Part shown: one piece after another, positions 60,329-64,000 of the stretch
How the letters are laid out: every line of letters starts with the position of its first letter
Position numbering within the stretch: the first letter of the stretch is position 1
Source: Psychromicrobium lacuslunae
GTDB taxonomy: Bacteria > Actinomycetota > Actinomycetes > Actinomycetales > Micrococcaceae
Reading direction: 5' to 3'
Assembly: GCF_000950575.1 (NCBI RefSeq)
Contig: NZ_CP011005.1
Span: 558,001 to 622,000, forward strand
DNA: 64,000 nucleotides
Notes under the pieces: model-generated
Database searches by the model: none
Told to the model about the DNA's origin: nothing
What the model saw: the letters and a program-made list of their open reading frames with translations, nothing else
Program-made: the position numbers and the translations under genes

Positions 60329-61963
60329 GTGAATGAGAGCCAAGCTCCGGCGAGTGGATCTTCGCCTGGCCTTCGACCGAGGCGAGCTCCCGCCGTTTCG
60401 CTCGTCGAGATAGCGGGCCTGATTGGTGGCGAAATAGCCACCCCAGAAATCATGCTCAACGGGGTAACGCTCGACTCTCGGGCGGTACGGAGAGGCGATC
60501 TGTATTTAGCGCTGCCGGGGCTCAGCAGCCACGGCGCGAAGTACGCAGCGCAGGCAGCACAAGCCGGTGCGGCGGCGATACTAACCGATCAGCCGGGGGC
60601 GGAGATGCTGCGCGGCAGCCCAGCCGAAGGCTTACCGCTGCTCATTGTGCCCGAACCGCAACGCTGGGTGGGCAGGATTGCCGAGCGAATTTACCGCGAC
60701 GATTCTGCCGGGGCTGAGCATTTGCAGCTTTTCGGTATCACCGGCACCAATGGCAAGACCACCACCAGCTATCTGGTCCGCTCTATTCTGGCTGCGCTTG
60801 GCCGTCGCAGCGGACTGATCGGCACCATCGAAACCCTGGTGGGGGAGCAACGAGTGGACTCCACCTTGACCACCCCGGCAGCCACTGACTTGCAGGCGCT
60901 CTTCGCACTGATGCGGGAAGAATCCCTGGACGCGGCAGTGATGGAGGTCTCCTCGCACGCATTAACCCTTGGAAGAGTTGACCAAGTGGTTTTCGACGTC
61001 GCAGGTTTTACCAACCTGACCCAAGACCATCTTGATCTGCACGGTGAGATGACCGAGTATTTTGCCGCTAAAGCCTCACTTTTTAGCGCCGAGCATGCCA
61101 AAGCCGCTGTGGTGACAATCGACGACGAATGGGGCAGCAAAATGGCTGCCGCAGCGGGCGTACCGGTCACCACCCTACGCACCACTTTGCCCGAGGCGCT
61201 AGTTGCGTCGGCCGAGGGCTTGGCCGAGGCGGATTGGCATGTTCGCTCGGCTGTGCCACAGGGCCTGGGCTGGCAGGTTGAGCTTGCCGGGGAGGGCAAA
61301 TCTCTCACCTTCCGGACTTCTTTGCCGGGCGAGTTCAACGTTTCTAATGCCGCCTTGGCAGTGCTGATGGTGCACGTCTCAGGGGTGAGCATTGAGGATC
61401 TGCAGGCCGCGCTCGATCAATTTGATCCGCTCAGCATTCAGGTGCCAGGCCGAATGCAATTGATCTGCCGGGAACCGATCTCGGTGGTCGACTTTGCGCA
61501 CAACCCGGATGCGCTGCATCGCGCGATGGAAGCGGTGCGACCCGCGCACGGAGATGTCACAGGTCAGCTCATTGTGGTTTTTGGGGCTACCGGGCAACGG
61601 GACCAGAGCAAACGCGAAATTATGGGCGCCCTGGCGGCTCGACACGCCGATGTGGTGATTGTCACCGATGACGATCCACATGATGAGGATCCCGCTCAGA
61701 TTCGGGATCAAGTGTTCGCCGGCGCGCTGCACAGCGCCTGGGATGACACCAGGGTGGAGAATGTCGCGCCGAGAGCGGCTGCCATTGATCGTGCGGTCGA
61801 ACTAGCCAGCGCTGGGGACCGAATTTTGGTGGCAGGGCGTGGACACGAGGTCTGGCAGGAGGTCAGTGGTGTCAACCTGGCTCTCGACGATCGTGAGGAA
61901 CTTCGCACCGCGCTGCGCAAGTACGGATTCACTCCCGAGCCACTTCCCGAGATAGAGTCCTAA
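60329..61963 (+). CDS. murE: UDP-MurNAc-tripeptide ligase MurE, probably lysine-adding
   Basis: Cytoplasmic ligase of 544 residues adding the third amino acid to UDP-MurNAc-Ala-Glu. The ATP loop is GITGTNGKTTTSYLV; FTNLTQDHLDLHGEMTEYF and VVDFAHNPDAL are also typical. The substrate-specificity motif, DNPR in meso-DAP enzymes, reads D448-D449-P450-H451, closer to the DDPA of lysine-adding enzymes. This predicts lysine-type peptidoglycan, as found in Arthrobacter and Renibacterium. The start is GTG at 60329 with GGAGAG 9 bp upstream. Confidence 0.95.
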   Translation: MNESQAPASGSSPGLRPRRAPAVSLVEIAGLIGGEIATPEIMLNGVTLDSRAVRRGDLYLALPGLSSHGAKYAAQAAQAGAAAILTDQPGAEMLRGSPAEGLPLLIVPEPQRWVGRIAERIYRDDSAGAEHLQLFGITGTNGKTTTSYLVRSILAALGRRSGLIGTIETLVGEQRVDSTLTTPAATDLQALFALMREESLDAAVMEVSSHALTLGRVDQVVFDVAGFTNLTQDHLDLHGEMTEYFAAKASLFSAEHAKAAVVTIDDEWGSKMAAAAGVPVTTLRTTLPEALVASAEGLAEADWHVRSAVPQGLGWQVELAGEGKSLTFRTSLPGEFNVSNAALAVLMVHVSGVSIEDLQAALDQFDPLSIQVPGRMQLICREPISVVDFAHNPDALHRAMEAVRPAHGDVTGQLIVVFGATGQRDQSKREIMGALAARHADVVIVTDDDPHDEDPAQIRDQVFAGALHSAWDDTRVENVAPRAAAIDRAVELASAGDRILVAGRGHEVWQEVSGVNLALDDREELRTALRKYGFTPEPLPEIES

Positions 61964-61969
61964 ATCGAG

Positions 61970-63535
61970 ATGATTGAACTTTTTGCCACCCACATTGCTT
62001 CGCTCACTGCGGGACGACTCAGCAGCACAGTACCCGAGGATCTTCGGATCGACCTCGCGCAGATCACCACTGATTCACGCGAATCTGGCCCGGGAAGCAC
62101 CTATGTGGCCAAACCCGGTGAGCACTCCGATGGCCACAACTTCATCCCTGCCGCGGCCGAAGCCGGAGCAGTTCTGATGATTGCGGAGCGCGAGGTTCTC
62201 GACCCGCAGGGCGTGCCCTACCCCGCTGTGATCGTCAAGGATGCGGTGATCGCGATGGGGCAGCTGGCGGCCGAGGCAGTCCGGCTGATCCGGGAACAGG
62301 GCGAGGTGTCGGTAATTGGGATTACCGGATCAGCTGGGAAAACCACCACCAAGGATTTGCTGGCCGGAATCTTATCCTCGATAGCGCCTACTGTTGCACC
62401 GGAAGGCTCCTATAACGGCGAGATCGGGGTGCCGCTGACCGTTTTTCGGGCGGATTTTGATACCCGTTACCTGGTCGTCGAGATGGGCGCCACCGGAATT
62501 GGCCATATCAATTACCTCACCGGTCTGGTGAAGCCCGATATTGGGGTGGTGCTCGGTGTCGGCAGCGCCCATGCAGGCGAGTTCGGTGGGGTTGAGAATA
62601 TTGCCATTGCCAAGGGCGAGATGGTTGAAGCGCTCACCGAGCAGGGCATTGCGGTGCTCAATCTGGCGGATCACCGAGTTGCTGCAATGGCGCAGCGAAC
62701 CGTGGCACCGGTGCTCTGGTTTGCGGAGGGAGGCGTTCAGCCGCCCGAAGGTGCCTTGGTAGTGCAGGCTTGGCACGTCAGCACCGATAGCGCGGCGCGG
62801 CCGAGTTTTGAGCTCGAATTCCCTGAGCGTCCGGGTGAGGCCGGTGCTAGCGATGCTGAGCCGGCTAGTACCGAGTCCGTAGGGGCCGGCTCAGCTCGCA
62901 GCCCGCAGCGTTTTGAGGTGCATAGCGGACTGATCGGTGTTCACCATGTTAACAACCTGCTTGCCGCAGCGGCGGCTGCCTGGGCACTGGGCCTGAACGG
63001 TGAGCAGATTGCTCAAGCGCTCGACGGACAGAAGGCGAAGAGCCGCTGGCGGATGGAACTAACTGAACGCCCGGACGGCGTGACGGTGCTTAATGACGCC
63101 TATAACGCGAATCCGGAATCCATGCGTGCCGCGCTCCGCACGCTCGCCGAGCTGGGCCGCGAGTCAGGTCGGCCGACGCGCCGCACCTGGGCCGTGCTAG
63201 GGCCAATGCTTGAATTGGGCGAAGACTCAATTCTGGAACACAATGCGCTGGGCCAGGTGGTGGTTCGGCTGAACATTTCCCGATTAATTGTGATCGGAGC
63301 GGAAGCTCGAGCCATGCACATTGGTGCCATAAACGAAGGTTCTTGGGGGGACGAGTCCATTTTTGTCGACGATATTGAGGCCGCCTATGAGATTCTTGAG
63401 AGAGAGTTGTGCAGCGGGGACATTGTTTTATTCAAATCCTCTCGTGATGCCGGGGTTCGTTATTTAGGTGACCGGATAGCATTAAGCGCAACTGCAAGCC
63501 GGACGAGCGAGCAGGAAGGGCTGGGCGAGCTATGA
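61970..63535 (+). CDS. murF: UDP-MurNAc-tripeptide-D-Ala-D-Ala ligase
   Basis: Cytoplasmic ligase of 521 residues adding D-Ala-D-Ala to complete the UDP-MurNAc-pentapeptide. The ATP loop is GITGSAGKTTTKDLLAGIL; YNGEIGVPLT, GATGIGHINYLT, DAYNANPESMRAAL and the C-terminal VLFKSSRDAGVRYL are characteristic. A Glu/Ala-rich insertion of about 30 residues (near residue 290) separates the central domain strands. The start is 6 bp after the murE stop with a weak ribosome site, and its stop overlaps the mraY start (ATGA). Confidence 0.96.
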   Translation: MIELFATHIASLTAGRLSSTVPEDLRIDLAQITTDSRESGPGSTYVAKPGEHSDGHNFIPAAAEAGAVLMIAEREVLDPQGVPYPAVIVKDAVIAMGQLAAEAVRLIREQGEVSVIGITGSAGKTTTKDLLAGILSSIAPTVAPEGSYNGEIGVPLTVFRADFDTRYLVVEMGATGIGHINYLTGLVKPDIGVVLGVGSAHAGEFGGVENIAIAKGEMVEALTEQGIAVLNLADHRVAAMAQRTVAPVLWFAEGGVQPPEGALVVQAWHVSTDSAARPSFELEFPERPGEAGASDAEPASTESVGAGSARSPQRFEVHSGLIGVHHVNNLLAAAAAAWALGLNGEQIAQALDGQKAKSRWRMELTERPDGVTVLNDAYNANPESMRAALRTLAELGRESGRPTRRTWAVLGPMLELGEDSILEHNALGQVVVRLNISRLIVIGAEARAMHIGAINEGSWGDESIFVDDIEAAYEILERELCSGDIVLFKSSRDAGVRYLGDRIALSATASRTSEQEGLGEL

Positions 63536-64000
63536 ACATGATCGCCATTTTGATGGGCGCCGGGTTTGGTTTGGCCCTGTCCATGATCGGCACCCCGCTG
63601 TTCATCAGGCTGCTGGTCCGCAAAGGCTACGGTCAGTTCGTTCGAGACGACGGCCCCACCTCGCATCACACCAAACGCGGTACCCCGACAATGGGCGGCG
63701 CGGTGGTGATCGGCTCGGTCATCCTCGCTTATCTGCTCACCCACTTGCTGATCTGGCTGATGAATCCGAAATGGTCCGGTCCGACGGTTTCCGGCTGGCT
63801 GCTGATCCTGCTGATGGCTGGTATGGGTCTGGTCGGCTTCCTGGACGATTACATTAAGATCTCAAGACAGCGTTCGCTCGGTTTGAACGCCAAAGCTAAA
63901 TTGATCCTGCAAGCTGCAATCGGCGTGGCGTTCGCCATCCTGGCGCTCAACTTCGCTGACAGCCGTGGCCGCACTCCGGCGAGCATGAGCATTTCTTTCT
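63532..64000 (+). CDS. mraY: Phospho-MurNAc-pentapeptide transferase (3' truncated)
   Basis: Membrane enzyme transferring phospho-MurNAc-pentapeptide from UDP to undecaprenyl phosphate to make lipid I. About 156 residues are inside the window. The first membrane segment (IAILMGAGFGLALSMIGTPLFI) is followed by YGQFVRDDGPTSHHTKRGTPTMGG, the MraY signature, and by LVGFLDDYIKISRQRSLGL with the catalytic Asp pair. The ATG at 63532 overlaps the murF stop; an ATG at 63538 is also possible. The gene runs off the window's right edge. Confidence 0.96.
   Translation, partial: MNMIAILMGAGFGLALSMIGTPLFIRLLVRKGYGQFVRDDGPTSHHTKRGTPTMGGAVVIGSVILAYLLTHLLIWLMNPKWSGPTVSGWLLILLMAGMGLVGFLDDYIKISRQRSLGLNAKAKLILQAAIGVAFAILALNFADSRGRTPASMSISF

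Overview
The window is a 64 kb chromosomal segment of a high-to-moderate G+C actinomycete. It is most consistent with the Micrococcaceae (Arthrobacter/Renibacterium/Psychromicrobium relatives). The reasons are the actinobacterial gene orders (gcvH-garA-ftsR-bifunctional nuclease-merR, and aroG/pknL/Rv2175c-type/idsA followed by mraZ-rsmH-ftsL-ftsI-murE-murF-mraY), the many GTG starts, and a MurE whose substrate motif reads DDPH instead of the meso-DAP type DNPR, which points to lysine-type peptidoglycan. The genus is an inference. No rRNA, tRNA, CRISPR array, insertion sequence or prophage was seen.

Left part (1-31 kb), accessory metabolism and regulation. A peptide ABC importer operon (binding protein truncated by the window edge, two permeases, two ATPases) is followed by an ECF42-type sigma factor with its DGPF/YCII partner, two small membrane proteins, and a divergent XRE regulator/DHA2 efflux pair. 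Next come VOC proteins, a MerR and a MarR regulator, an unknown lipoprotein, a Tat-exported PHP-domain metallohydrolase, a DUF1361 membrane protein, an LLM flavin oxidoreductase with a VOC protein, a family-20 hexosaminidase and a DUF2071 protein. A divergent MarR/EamA pair looks leaderless on both strands. A PrmC-like methyltransferase, a YbaK deacylase, a DUF2252 protein, a proline-iminopeptidase-like hydrolase and a LysM-bearing Rpf follow. The stretch ends with a LacI-controlled cluster of two HSL-type esterases and an MFS sugar-type transporter.

Middle part (31-46 kb), central metabolism and conserved actinobacterial regulators. It holds gcvH without gcvT/gcvP, the FHA protein GarA/OdhI, the MerR regulator FtsR, a DUF151 nuclease and a second MerR. 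A ParA-type ATPase and an EspI-like ATPase with a long acidic N-terminus flank pyruvate carboxylase. Then come a long-chain acyl-CoA synthetase, a ROK glucokinase, an esterase and a 1-acylglycerol-3-phosphate acyltransferase.

Right part (46-64 kb), cell envelope and division. It contains class II DAHP synthase, a PASTA-domain Ser/Thr kinase, a LysM lytic transglycosylase, a small DNA-binding protein of the kinase-substrate type, a polyprenyl diphosphate synthase, a Ser-rich lipoprotein, DNA polymerase IV and a DUF3040 protein. After a 524 bp gap carrying a terminator and MraZ-box-like repeats, the dcw cluster runs from mraZ to a truncated mraY.

The most unusual items are non-coding: a perfect 27-bp-arm palindrome at 20073-20127, a perfect 20-bp-arm hairpin at 40846-40888, a second, inverted set of MraZ-box-like repeats about 300 bp upstream of mraZ, and the double leaderless promoter at 20.65 kb. 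I saw no defence island or biosynthetic cluster. The most system-like accessory locus is LacI-esterase-esterase-MFS.
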